A DNA stretch of 64,000 nucleotides from Chryseobacterium vrystaatense (GTDB lineage: Bacteria; Bacteroidota; Bacteroidia; Flavobacteriales; Weeksellaceae). The position numbers were made by a program, and so were the translations under genes. The stretch lies in the NCBI RefSeq assembly GCF_000737765.1, contig NZ_JPRI01000002.1, positions 1-64,000 of the forward strand, read 5' to 3'. The notes below the pieces were generated by a model. That model was not told the DNA's origin and searched no databases. It worked only from the letters and a program-made list of their open reading frames with translations. Below are positions 26,096 to 34,599 of the stretch, in pieces. The first letter of the stretch is position 1. Each line of letters starts with the position of its first letter.

Positions 26096-26466
26096 TGAAA
26101 AAGCTTAAATTCTTTTTAATAGGCCTTATTCCAGGGCTGATTCTTGTATTCTTTATTTTAAACAAAAAAGGCGCAAGCTGCAGCGGATATCTTCCAAACA
26201 GCCGTGTGATTGCCGAAACTCTTTCTAAAGAATTCAAATATTCTGAAGATGCCAAAAGTGCAATGAGCACTTATAAAATAGATGAAAAGTTTATAAAAGA
26301 CAATATCATTACCAACGGGAAAGTAGATTTCGAAAGAAGCCATGCTCAGAAAAAGCCGTGTCCGGACTATGTGATCACTTATCCGGAGAATAATCCTTCT
26401 TATGAGATTACGTTTGAAAAGTGTGAAGAAACCACTACTGTAAACAGTCTGAAAAAACTTAAATAA
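26095..26466 (+). CDS. Membrane-anchored DUF4258-like protein
   Basis: 123 residues. One N-terminal transmembrane segment (residues 5-22, FFLIGLIPGLILVFFI) is followed by a soluble periplasmic part with a KIDEKFIKDNIITNGKVDFERS segment and a final beta-rich ITYPENNPSYEITFEK. The layout resembles a DUF4258 family I remember from flavobacteria. Its start overlaps the ald stop by one base. Function is unknown. Confidence 0.6.
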   Translation: MKKLKFFLIGLIPGLILVFFILNKKGASCSGYLPNSRVIAETLSKEFKYSEDAKSAMSTYKIDEKFIKDNIITNGKVDFERSHAQKKPCPDYVITYPENNPSYEITFEKCEETTTVNSLKKLK

Positions 26467-26517
26467 TCCTGACGATCTTTCACTTATTTTACTGAAAGAC
26501 CATTAACCGTTATTTTT

Positions 26518-27288
26518 ATGGAAGGCAATTACTACATGATCCACGATTATCTGATATTCATTGGAGTATTTGCTATTTTCTTTCTGCTTACCGTCAGTAT
26601 TTACCTGTTCAGCCAGAACGCAAGGATGAAACAGAAAAACATCCGACTGTCCGAAACCAACAACATCATTGAGAAAAAACTGAATGAAGTTCAACTAGAG
26701 CATATCGGCACAAAGCTTAACCCTCATCTTTTTAAGAATATTCTCAATTCTGTGCAGTCGCATGCGTACCAGACGTATATGTCTCTTGATAAGCTTGCGA
26801 ACGTTCTGGATTATATTCTGTATGAAAGCAACAATAAATTTGTAAGTCCCAAAGAAGAGCTTAATTTTGCTTTAAGCCTCATTGAAATCAATAAAATAAA
26901 GATCAATCCTCTTTTTGATTTCAGAATAAAATCTAAGATCGATAAGTCTGACACCGTTTATGAAGAAAAAGTCTTCGCTCCGTTGATCTCTGTAGATCTT
27001 ATTGAAAATGCCTTTAAACATACTGATTTTCTGGCACAGGATTCTTTTATTTCGATCCATCTGGAGCTTGAAAACAGGGTGTTCACCATGAAAGTCAGCA
27101 ATAAATCTTCCTTAAAGAATATTCTTGAAAAGGAAAACAGTGGTTTCGGAAGTCAATCACTGGATCAACGGCTTAAAATGATTTACAGCAGTCATTACCA
27201 GCTGGAGAAAAGTTCAAAAAACGGTATATTCACCGCAGAATTAAAAATCAATTTAGGAGAGTTCTATGATAAAATGCGTTATTCTTGA
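26518..27288 (+). CDS. LytS-type sensor histidine kinase
   Basis: 256 residues. One N-terminal transmembrane helix (about 8-32) and a short coiled linker lead to the His_kinase domain with the phospho-acceptor in KLNPHLFKNILNSVQ. The ATPase part is a degenerate HATPase with LIENAFKH (N-box) and SGFGSQSLDQRLKMIY (G-box). No separate sensor domain is seen, as is common for Bacteroidetes LytS-like kinases. The stop overlaps the response regulator gene by 23 nt, so the two form a pair. Signal unknown. Confidence 0.88.
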   Translation: MEGNYYMIHDYLIFIGVFAIFFLLTVSIYLFSQNARMKQKNIRLSETNNIIEKKLNEVQLEHIGTKLNPHLFKNILNSVQSHAYQTYMSLDKLANVLDYILYESNNKFVSPKEELNFALSLIEINKIKINPLFDFRIKSKIDKSDTVYEEKVFAPLISVDLIENAFKHTDFLAQDSFISIHLELENRVFTMKVSNKSSLKNILEKENSGFGSQSLDQRLKMIYSSHYQLEKSSKNGIFTAELKINLGEFYDKMRYS

Positions 27289-27976
27289 TGATGAACTTCT
27301 GGCGATCAGCTATTTAAAGCTTTTATGCGAACAGATTGAAAATGTAGAAGTCGTAAAGGCCTTCAACGATCCTAAAGTTTTTCTGAGCGAAATAGATAAG
27401 ATCGACTGTAATCTCTGTATCCTCGATATTGAGATGCCGGGAATGACCGGGCTTCAGGTAGCCGAACTTATTTCAGGATCCAAAAAAATCATCTTCACCA
27501 CTGCTTATAAGGAATATGCTGCGGAAGCTTTCGACCTTAATGTGGTAGACTACGTCAGAAAACCTATCAAAAAAGAGAGACTGATTCAAGCATTTGAAAA
27601 AGCAAAAGAACTGGTAGACATTCCTCATAAAAAGGATCTGATTGAATGGAATACCAACATCGGCAGGACAGTGATTTTCACTGAACAGATTGCGTATATA
27701 AAAACATCAGAGATCGACAGCCGCGACAAAGATATTATCCTGAATGACGGCACTACCATTGTCCTTAAAAACCTCAGCTTTAAAACACTCCTTGAAATGC
27801 TTCCTCCAAAAGATTTTGCTCAGGTAAATAAAAAAGAGATCATTGCACTTTCTTCCATTAAAGTATTTTCCACCAACGAAATTATTACAACCATTCATTC
27901 AGAAGGAGAAAATTTTCTTAAACTCCAGATTGGAGATGCCTATAAACAAGCCTTAATGGAACTGTTCGGAAAGTAG
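27266..27976 (+). CDS. LytTR-family response regulator
   Basis: 236 residues. The receiver domain has acidic DDE at 8-10, the phospho-acceptor Asp54 in CILDIEMPGMTG, a Thr in FTTAYKEYA and the lysine in VRKPIKK. The LytTR DNA-binding domain (about 140-236) has RTVIFTEQIAYIKTSEIDSRD and the end FAQVNKKEIIALSSI. The coding sequence overlaps that of the cognate kinase. A possible target is the small secreted-protein gene that follows, whose promoter lies 80 bp downstream. Confidence 0.9.
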   Translation: MIKCVILDDELLAISYLKLLCEQIENVEVVKAFNDPKVFLSEIDKIDCNLCILDIEMPGMTGLQVAELISGSKKIIFTTAYKEYAAEAFDLNVVDYVRKPIKKERLIQAFEKAKELVDIPHKKDLIEWNTNIGRTVIFTEQIAYIKTSEIDSRDKDIILNDGTTIVLKNLSFKTLLEMLPPKDFAQVNKKEIIALSSIKVFSTNEIITTIHSEGENFLKLQIGDAYKQALMELFGK

Positions 27977-28054
27977 ATCTTTCAGACATTTCCGGTTTTA
28001 CTGCATAATATATCGGTTTCATTACATCTCCTCTTTTACAGGGCCTATCCTGTG

Positions 28055-28062
28055 TATTTTTG
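28055..28062 (+). promoter_or_regulatory. -7 box for the small secreted-protein gene
   Basis: TATTTTTG fits TAnnTTTG and is 19 bp before the ATG at 28082. Confidence 0.5.
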
Positions 28063-28081
28063 TGGCTGATTAAATGATTAT

Positions 28082-28471
28082 ATGAAAAATTGTATGTATG
28101 CAGCAGGAATTCTCATATCCGGACTTTGCTTTTCCCAGGAAACCGTTTCAAGAGTAAAAGCCTCTTTTTTCGATGGGATTGTGGTGGCCGGATATGTAGA
28201 TCATGGAGCTTTTATAAACTTTACAGGACCTAATATAAGCTTTACCCATAAAGGAGTGAAACTTATCGCGGGAATGCTTCCTTCACTGCGAATCAAAGAA
28301 GACCGTTCACCGGGAACCAAAAACAGTCCTGTGATGCCCAACCTGGGTGCTGGTCTTACGGTAGTGTACAAAAAGATCGCTCTTCAGATACCGGTCTATT
28401 ATAATACGAAAACATCTACAGAAAACGGAGCCTGGAAAATTGGTGCAGGCCTCGGCTATTCTTTTAAATAG
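28082..28471 (+). CDS. Small secreted beta-rich protein, unknown function
   Basis: 129 residues: a signal peptide (to about residue 18, GLCFSQ), then alternating hydrophobic and polar strands ending in GAGLGYSFK, a C-terminal aromatic residue typical of outer-membrane beta-barrels. At about 110 mature residues it would make only a small barrel (four to eight strands). It stands between the LytS/LytTR pair and the antiporter, with its own promoter box. I do not recognise the family. Confidence 0.6.
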   Translation: MKNCMYAAGILISGLCFSQETVSRVKASFFDGIVVAGYVDHGAFINFTGPNISFTHKGVKLIAGMLPSLRIKEDRSPGTKNSPVMPNLGAGLTVVYKKIALQIPVYYNTKTSTENGAWKIGAGLGYSFK

Positions 28472-28570
28472 ACTTTTATTACATTTTTTAGAACATTTAT
28501 TACATTTTAGAAATTAGGATGTGTAACATCAATATATTCTTATCAACTTTGCATTAAAATATAAGGAATC

Positions 28571-30853
28571 ATGAACTGGGGGAAATACAGAAATTTAATT
28601 TTTTACATACTGACGATCGCCTTTTTTTCCTGCCTGATGTACTTCTTCATCATAGAAGGACAAACGCTGGAGATCAAGGAAAATATAGTAACAAAAACAA
28701 ACACCGGATCTACCTGGGAAAATTTCCAGGAATCCTTTAAGGCAAACCTTCATCATCCGCTGGCTCTGCTTCTTGCCCAGATTGTCACCATTATTCTTGT
28801 GGCGAGACTGTTTGGATGGATCTGTATGAAGATCAAGCAGCCTACAGTTATTGGTGAAATGATTGCAGGTATTGTTTTAGGGCCTTCCCTATTGGGAATG
28901 TACTTTCCGGAATTTTCAGCATTTCTTTTCCCGAAAGAATCTTTAGGCAACTTACAGTTTTTGAGTCAGATAGGACTTATCCTGTTCATGTACATCGTAG
29001 GTATGGAGCTGGATCTTAGTGTATTAAGGAAAAAAGCTCATGATGCCGTGGTGATCAGCCATGCGAGTATCATTATTCCTTTTGCATTAGGAATCGGACT
29101 GTCCTATTTTGTTTATCAGGAATTTGCACCGGAAGGTATTCAGTTTACTTCCTTTGCCCTTTTCATTGCTATTTCAATGAGTATTACGGCTTTTCCGGTA
29201 CTGGCGAGAATTGTTCAGGAAAGAAATCTTCAGAAGACCAAACTGGGAACCATTGTGATTACCTGTGCGGCAGCAGATGATATTACGGCATGGTGTATCC
29301 TTGCTGCAGTGATCGCGATTGTAAAAGCAGGTTCTTTTACCAGTTCTATTTACGTGATCATCATGGCTATTGCTTATGTATTTTTAATGATTAAAATTGT
29401 AAGGCCTTTCTTAAAAAGAATCGGAGATCTTCAGGCAGGCAAAAATACCATCAGCAAACCGATGGTCGCTATTTTCTTCCTGACGCTGATCCTTTCTGCA
29501 TATGCTACTGAAGTAATTGGTATTCATGCATTATTCGGAGCGTTTATGGCGGGAGCTATTATGCCTGAAAATGCAAAATTCCGTACTCTTTTCATTGATA
29601 AAGTTGAAGACGTGGCTTTAGTCCTGCTTCTTCCTTTATTCTTTGTATTTACAGGTCTTCGTACCCAGATCGGATTACTGAATGACGGACATCTCTGGAT
29701 TACGGCAGGATTTATCATCCTAACGGCTGTGACCGGAAAATTTATAGGAAGTGCACTCACCGCACGCTTTGTAGGAATCAACTGGAAAGAAAGTTTAACG
29801 ATCGGTGCTCTGATGAATACCCGGGGGTTAATGGAGCTTATTGTATTGAATATAGGATATGATCTTGGGGTATTAAGTCCGGAAATATTCGCAATGCTTG
29901 TGATCATGGCTTTATTTACAACGTTTATGACAGGCCCAGCTTTGGATTTTATTAATTTTATTTTTAAATCTAAAAAAAGCGGTGATGAAGAAATTCACGA
30001 TGATAATGATTCCAAGTACCGCGTACTGCTCTCTTTTGATAAGCCTGAATCTGGAAGCACCTTACTGAAACTGGCCCATGATTTCACCAATAAAATGAAC
30101 GGCAATAAAAGCATCACTGCCATGAATATTGCTCCGGTGGACGAGATGCATGCCTATGATATCAATGAGTATGAAGATGCCCAGTTCAAAAACGTGATTG
30201 AAACTTCACACGATCTTAAACTGGAAGTCACTACTCTTTTCAAAGCTTCTACAGATATTGAGAATGATCTTACAGGTATTTCAAATAAAGGAAACTATGA
30301 TCTTCTTCTGATCATGCTCGGGAAGTCGATGTATGAAGGAAGTTTATTGGGAAGACTTTTGGGATTCACCACAAAGATCATCAATCCTGAAAAACTTCTG
30401 AACACAGTAAAAGGCAAAGGAAATATTTTCAACAATTCTCCTTTTGACGATTTTACGCTTCAAATCCTGGACAAAACCCATATCCCGGTTGGCGTTATGG
30501 TAGAAAAAAATTTCAAGTCTGCAGATAAAGTATTTGTGCCGATTTTCAACCTCAGCGATTTTTATCTTCTGGAATATGCCAAAAGACTGATCAACAATAA
30601 CAATTCCCAGATCATTATCCTGGATGCAGCCGGACAGATCCGAAATAATATTGAGGTTAAGGAACTGATCAGAAGTATAGAACAGGTTGCTCCCAATCAC
30701 ATTACTTTATATAATGAGAAAAAGATTGAGAAAGAGTTTCTGAATTCACAGGATCTGATGCTGGTCAGCAGCAAGAGCTGGAAAAATCTGATCGACAGCA
30801 AGAGCCTTTGGTTATCAGACATTCCTTCAACGTTGATTATCTCTAATCCATAG
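28571..30853 (+). CDS. CPA2-family cation:proton antiporter with cytoplasmic C-terminal domain
   Basis: 760 residues. After an N-terminal hydrophobic anchor (about 8-30), some twelve membrane segments (about 60-465) form the Na+/H+ exchanger core: IKQPTVIGEMIAGIVLGPSLLG at the start, the ion-site GAAADDITAWCILA region, and GALMNTRGLMELIVLNIG. The hydrophilic C-terminal about 290 residues contain two Usp-like halves (YRVLLSFDKPESGSTLLKLA, then KVFVPIFNLSDFYLLEYAKRL). KefB-type K+/H+ or Na+/H+ exchange in the inner membrane is inferred. Monocistronic. Confidence 0.88.
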   Translation: MNWGKYRNLIFYILTIAFFSCLMYFFIIEGQTLEIKENIVTKTNTGSTWENFQESFKANLHHPLALLLAQIVTIILVARLFGWICMKIKQPTVIGEMIAGIVLGPSLLGMYFPEFSAFLFPKESLGNLQFLSQIGLILFMYIVGMELDLSVLRKKAHDAVVISHASIIIPFALGIGLSYFVYQEFAPEGIQFTSFALFIAISMSITAFPVLARIVQERNLQKTKLGTIVITCAAADDITAWCILAAVIAIVKAGSFTSSIYVIIMAIAYVFLMIKIVRPFLKRIGDLQAGKNTISKPMVAIFFLTLILSAYATEVIGIHALFGAFMAGAIMPENAKFRTLFIDKVEDVALVLLLPLFFVFTGLRTQIGLLNDGHLWITAGFIILTAVTGKFIGSALTARFVGINWKESLTIGALMNTRGLMELIVLNIGYDLGVLSPEIFAMLVIMALFTTFMTGPALDFINFIFKSKKSGDEEIHDDNDSKYRVLLSFDKPESGSTLLKLAHDFTNKMNGNKSITAMNIAPVDEMHAYDINEYEDAQFKNVIETSHDLKLEVTTLFKASTDIENDLTGISNKGNYDLLLIMLGKSMYEGSLLGRLLGFTTKIINPEKLLNTVKGKGNIFNNSPFDDFTLQILDKTHIPVGVMVEKNFKSADKVFVPIFNLSDFYLLEYAKRLINNNNSQIIILDAAGQIRNNIEVKELIRSIEQVAPNHITLYNEKKIEKEFLNSQDLMLVSSKSWKNLIDSKSLWLSDIPSTLIISNP

Positions 30854-31166
30854 TTTTTAAACAAAAAAAGGACAATGGAACAATAAAGAACCTATAGAAA
30901 CATTAAATAGGTTATACAGAATCACATCACTTTATATAACAAGAAACAGTCCACAGTCCATAACTTTCGTTTTCAGTATTGATCAGCAAATTTCTATTTC
31001 TTATGCTATTCCAAGCGTGGTTGATCAATAATGATACGGAACTGTAGAACCGGCAGCTGACCTTCCTGCAGAAGGGAAAGCTGCCGGGGAATCTGCGGAA
31101 ATTTTCACCCGGGTAACAATGCACCCGTGTAATAACAATATAATAAACTGGTATTCAACAATCATA
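30854..31166. other. Intergenic region with a structured hairpin
   Basis: This 313-bp gap lies between the convergent antiporter (plus) and secreted-protein (minus) genes. It contains the nested hairpin CCGGCAGCT ... CTTC-CTGCA-GAAG ... AGCTGCCGG (31050-31087), which is GC-rich against its AT-rich surroundings and lacks a T-tract on either strand. No ORF is supported. It could be a processed 3' UTR structure or a small RNA. Confidence 0.4.
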
Positions 31167-31832
31167 TTACTTTTCGTTCTTTAGTTTCAGGAGTTTCTGA
31201 AATGCTTCGGAAAACCTTTTCTGCTCTTCATTGATATAATCACTGCTGAACGGAGCACCACAATCCAGACTGTTGAGTACGTGAACCAGTTTTCCTTTTT
31301 CGAAATAATTTCTGTTCTCTTCTATCTCTGATTTTTCAAAATCAAAAGCTTCGGTATCATTATTTTCTTTCATGGCTTTTACATCATAAAAAAGTGGCCG
31401 GTTGTAGGTATATATTTTCTCAAAAACAAAAGATAACTTTCCATTCAGCAGATAATATTCTGTAAGCACCTGCCCCATTTCGCCATAAAGTCTTGCGGTA
31501 ATCTTTTCAAGACCTCCTTTCTGTTCGTAAAATACAGCTTCCCCGCCTTCTGCAGACTCCCCTTCTATATCTTTCTTTTTTATTGAACTCCATTTTGTAA
31601 TGGAATTGATCCTTTTGAAATTTTGGCGAATGGGCTTAAGCCTGTCGTCCAAAAATTCATTAACACTTTTATCCTCTTCATTGAAGGATTCCTTAATCTT
31701 TATCGTATCAGATGTATTAACCTGTAAAGACGTGGGAATTCGCTGCTTTCCAGTTTCGGTTGGGAAGATTTCCGCATGGCAACAATGTGTGGCCGCAATG
31801 GCCGCCAGTAAAGTGTAAAAACGATTTTTCAT
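31167..31832 (-). CDS. Secreted protein of unknown function
   Basis: From the start at 31832 (MKNRFYTLLAAIAATHCCHA, a signal peptide) the product has 221 residues. The mature part is charged, with a beta-rich centre (AVFYEQKGGLEKITARLYGE) and an acidic region ending in FSEAFQKLLKLK. An in-frame ATG lies at 31838 and another at 31877; the 31832 start gives the best signal peptide. I do not recognise the family. Monocistronic. Confidence 0.65.
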   Translation of the reverse strand: MKNRFYTLLAAIAATHCCHAEIFPTETGKQRIPTSLQVNTSDTIKIKESFNEEDKSVNEFLDDRLKPIRQNFKRINSITKWSSIKKKDIEGESAEGGEAVFYEQKGGLEKITARLYGEMGQVLTEYYLLNGKLSFVFEKIYTYNRPLFYDVKAMKENNDTEAFDFEKSEIEENRNYFEKGKLVHVLNSLDCGAPFSSDYINEEQKRFSEAFQKLLKLKNEK

Positions 31833-32013
31833 GATCATTGTATTTTGCTGTGATATTGATCTGCTGTTCAACAGCAAATCTACTCAATCTTATTTATTCC
31901 TGCATCAGGCAGCGTTTTAAAACCTGAAGAAGTATCTCCAATGCCAGCGCTCGTATCCAAATAAAGACTCAACAATATCAGACTTTTTTAGATTAAGCAT
32001 TGATGTACTACAT

Positions 32014-32045
32014 AAAAAAACCAACTGTTAAAAAGTTGGTTTTTA
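32014..32045 (-). terminator. Intrinsic terminator
   Basis: AAAACCAACT-GTTAA-AAGTTGGTTTT-like stem flanked by A/T tracts on both sides, 47 bp past the stop of the 32093-32830 gene. Confidence 0.8.
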
Positions 32046-32092
32046 TTTCAAAAGTGTGTTCAATACGTTTGTTTTTGTATTCATTCACGACC

Positions 32093-32830
32093 TTATTTCA
32101 CTTTAAGGAAAGTTCCACGTAACGTTGCATTCAATCCAAACTCACACCCTGATACCTTTTCAGACGAGACTGGTGTAATGGTTAAAAACCCATTATAAAA
32201 CGTAACGAGGAATGCACATGATGTATTGATTTCAATAGTAAACTGATTATTTTTAATCATCACCTCTCCCGACGCATCTGCAATATTTCTACCCGGGGCC
32301 CTCGTCACAGAACCAATGTCATAGGAATACATCTGATCTTTTATCTTCTTAATAGTGATACTTCCCTGATACCCATCTTCTCCATACTGGTAGGTATATG
32401 TTCCTTCAAAACGATCAGATGAAGCAGGTGAAAATACTTCCGGCTTTGGATTTACTTTAGATTGGACATCAAGTACCATAGGATAAACTGCATCAGACTT
32501 TGTAGAATTCCAGGCACCCTCTAATTTTCCATTTTTCAATACCGCGTCAATAATTCCGCTGATATTTCCATCTTTCTCAAATTCCTCCAGATGATAATGA
32601 TTTCCGGAATCCAACTTTCCAATTATTTTAATGGGTTTCTTTTCTTTAGTCTTTACATATTTAATATTTCCCAAAACCACATTGTTTGAAACGCTGATGG
32701 TGAGTTCAACAGGGATCTTTTTGTCAAGAAGACCGCTAAAACTATAATTTGCGTCTGTATTCTTTTGCTGGGCGTGACAGATACCGGCGGTAAAGCATAT
32801 ACCAAATATTACTTTTTTCAGATAGCTCAT
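32093..32830 (-). CDS. Secreted beta-rich protein of unknown function
   Basis: 245 residues from the start at 32830, which gives a good signal peptide (MSYLKKVIFGICFTAGICHAQ). The frame is open to 32926, but that part is not signal-like. The mature protein looks like two halves that each measure a surface- or lipocalin-like strand pattern (YSFSGLLDKKIPVELTIS; then FEGTYTYQYGEDGYQGSITI), ending with two cysteines (TSCAFLVTFYNG, SGCEFGLNATLRGTF). I do not recognise a family. Confidence 0.65.
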   Translation of the reverse strand: MSYLKKVIFGICFTAGICHAQQKNTDANYSFSGLLDKKIPVELTISVSNNVVLGNIKYVKTKEKKPIKIIGKLDSGNHYHLEEFEKDGNISGIIDAVLKNGKLEGAWNSTKSDAVYPMVLDVQSKVNPKPEVFSPASSDRFEGTYTYQYGEDGYQGSITIKKIKDQMYSYDIGSVTRAPGRNIADASGEVMIKNNQFTIEINTSCAFLVTFYNGFLTITPVSSEKVSGCEFGLNATLRGTFLKVK

Positions 32831-33462
32831 ATGATTATATTTTAATGATAAGATACATAAGATGTAGTGAAATCGTTTTGTTGTTACCAAAAGACTTCGC
32901 CGTACAAAAATACAAAAAGGCTGCAACTACCCTCTCACTTCTAGCAGGAAAAGCCAGTTAAATTAGCCCGTGCTTAAGCGATTACATTATATTGAGTCCC
33001 GAAAGGACCTGCAAATCCTGCGAGCGTATTAACTTTTAGGTTCGCTTATTGGCTAACGATATAATTAGATACCACAAAAATCACGATTTAATGACTTAGG
33101 CCGATGGATGGCACAAAGTTTGAAACTAATTAATTACCATCACTAATAATATATTTCATTCTGAAAATTTACACAAAATAGGCTTGACCACTTGGATCAG
33201 GCCTATTTTTATTTTACAATGATCAATATCCCAATAGAATGAACTACCAGTATAAAAATGTATCAATTCTGTATTTTTTGTTACTGAAAGTTAATAAGGT
33301 TTTCCGATCACTACTTATCATTTCCAAATATCTTAATATCGAACTGTATTCCCGGAACAATACTTCTGGAAAAGGTCTCTGAAAAAGAAATATTATTTTA
33401 CTTTTACATTTAGAAAAACTACAGTAATAATATAAATAAAAACACTTATCCCACGAACTTCT
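32831..33462. other. 632-bp intergenic region with an orphan terminator
   Basis: No supported ORF. From about 32950 to 33130 the sequence is less AT-rich and holds short complementary segments (GTCC-CGAAA-GGAC at about 32997-33009). It is followed on the plus strand by a terminator hairpin (33175-33212) with no protein gene upstream of it. The rest (33213-33462) is AT-rich spacer before two lipoprotein genes. A small plus-strand RNA from about 32940 to 33212 is possible. Confidence 0.4.
33175..33212 (+). terminator. Intrinsic terminator without an assigned gene
   Basis: AAATAGGCTTGA-CCACTTGGA-TCAGGCCTATTT (12-bp stem with one G-U) followed by TT-ATTTT on the plus strand. On the minus strand A-rich flanks also give a T-run, so it might act in either direction. 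Confidence 0.65.
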
Positions 33463-33900
33463 ATGAAAAGTATATTCTTCATCGTCATACTCATGTTCTT
33501 CTTTTCATTTTCCTGTAAAAAGAATGAAAATACAGTGATTCATATCCCTAACAAAGATACTTTATGGCTAAAAGAAAAAACAGTTGTATTCATATCTCCC
33601 AGCCTCAAGAAAATCGAAAAACTGAAAAAAGAACAGGGAGAAGACTTTTACACGATTGCAGATGATGCCAATTATTATTACGCCAATTCCACAGAGCATA
33701 TGGATTCTTTACATGAAAAATACACGAACCAAAATGAAACGGTCATTCTAGCCTATAAGGACGGAACGAAAACCAAAGTGATTCCCAAACAAAAAAGCGA
33801 CTGGTATTCAATACTGTATAAAGACAGAAACTTTAAAGTTGTAGATTTAATCAATTTCACAGAGGAATATTCATTATTTTTGAACCATTCTACAAAGTAA
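33463..33900 (+). CDS. Small lipoprotein of unknown function
   Basis: 145 residues. The signal sequence ends FFFSFSC, a lipobox with Cys18; KKNE follows. The mature part is charged with clustered Tyr residues (DDANYYYANS). The next lipoprotein gene starts 16 bp after its stop, so they are probably co-transcribed. Family not recognised. Confidence 0.6.
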   Translation: MKSIFFIVILMFFFSFSCKKNENTVIHIPNKDTLWLKEKTVVFISPSLKKIEKLKKEQGEDFYTIADDANYYYANSTEHMDSLHEKYTNQNETVILAYKDGTKTKVIPKQKSDWYSILYKDRNFKVVDLINFTEEYSLFLNHSTK

Positions 33901-33916
33901 ATTTAAACTTTCATCC

Positions 33917-34399
33917 ATGAAAAAAATAAGTTTCGTCTGCTGCAGTCTGTTAGTTTTTACAGCCTGTAAAAATGATTCAAAAGTAACGACCACTGAAACC
34001 GTCACTGCTAAAAAAGACAGCGTTATCGTTAAAACTCAGGCAGAAGAAAATACACCAACCGCTGAAACCAAAGAGCTTCCCACTTTGAAAGAATGCACAG
34101 AAAAGCAGGTAGAATATGAAACCGAAGTCGAATGTATCTTTAAAAACAAAGACGTCAGTGAAGTTTATCACAAGACTATAAAAGACCGGGAGATAGAAAA
34201 AGCAGAACTTTTACTGCCAGAACTTCCAAAAGAAAATATCACTAAAGAAATCAATAAAGACGGTCTGATTTCCATCAGCTACATAGTTTCTCCAAAGAAA
34301 ACAGATATTGAGTTTCAGTTTGAGGGCGGAGTAACCACCTTAAGTCTGGAGCAGAAAGATAAAGACGTTAAAAGAGTTATCATTCACAGCGCAGACTAA
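33917..34399 (+). CDS. Small lipoprotein of unknown function
   Basis: 160 residues. Signal peptide with lipobox VFTAC (Cys17) followed by KNDSK. A low-complexity Thr/Lys/Glu linker (about 22-55) leads to a beta-rich domain with a Cys pair (LKECTEKQ, EVECIFKN) and an ISYIVSPKKTDIEFQFEGG core. Second gene of a two-lipoprotein operon. Family not recognised. Confidence 0.6.
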   Translation: MKKISFVCCSLLVFTACKNDSKVTTTETVTAKKDSVIVKTQAEENTPTAETKELPTLKECTEKQVEYETEVECIFKNKDVSEVYHKTIKDREIEKAELLLPELPKENITKEINKDGLISISYIVSPKKTDIEFQFEGGVTTLSLEQKDKDVKRVIIHSAD

Positions 34400-34461
34400 A
34401 GCGGCGAAGAAGCTCCATAATAATTTAAGCCAAAAATATCCTGTGTTTAAAAAATGTTTTA

Positions 34462-34469
34462 TACCTTTG
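34462..34469 (+). promoter_or_regulatory. -7 box for tyrA
   Basis: TACCTTTG fits TAnnTTTG. Transcription should start at about 34475, giving a 125-nt leader before tyrA that carries a terminator-like hairpin. Confidence 0.55.
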
Positions 34470-34538
34470 CTCTGTGAATTTCAATAACGGAACATATTAT
34501 TATAGAATTTTAAACTCAGATCTGGGCTAGGGATTCTT

Positions 34539-34568
34539 ATGAACATAATTTACAACCTCGTCCTTTGA
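34539..34568 (+). CDS. Possible tyrA leader peptide
   Basis: Nine codons and a stop: MNIIYNLVL. It contains one Tyr codon (34551-34553), and its TGA stop lies inside the terminator hairpin. A ribosome stalled at the Tyr codon would physically cover the 5' arm. Unlike the ilv leaders, there is no run of regulatory codons and no clear antiterminator mimic, so this is tentative. Confidence 0.35.
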   Translation: MNIIYNLVL

Positions 34569-34579
34569 CGGGGTTTTTT
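34554..34579 (+). terminator. Terminator / attenuator in the tyrA leader
   Basis: AACCTCGTC-CTTT-GACGGGGTT (9-bp stem with one G-U) followed by TTTTTT, located after the tyrA promoter box and 20 bp before the tyrA ATG. Its position between promoter and gene suggests conditional termination rather than the end of the lipoprotein operon. Confidence 0.75.
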
Positions 34580-34599
34580 ATTTTAAAAAATTAAGAAAG

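Noticed and set aside
34454..34477. Aromatic-rich mini-ORF MFYTFAL upstream of tyrA
   Set aside because: It looks like a Tyr/Phe leader peptide, but it overlaps the TACCTTTG promoter box at 34462-34469, so it should not be in the transcript.
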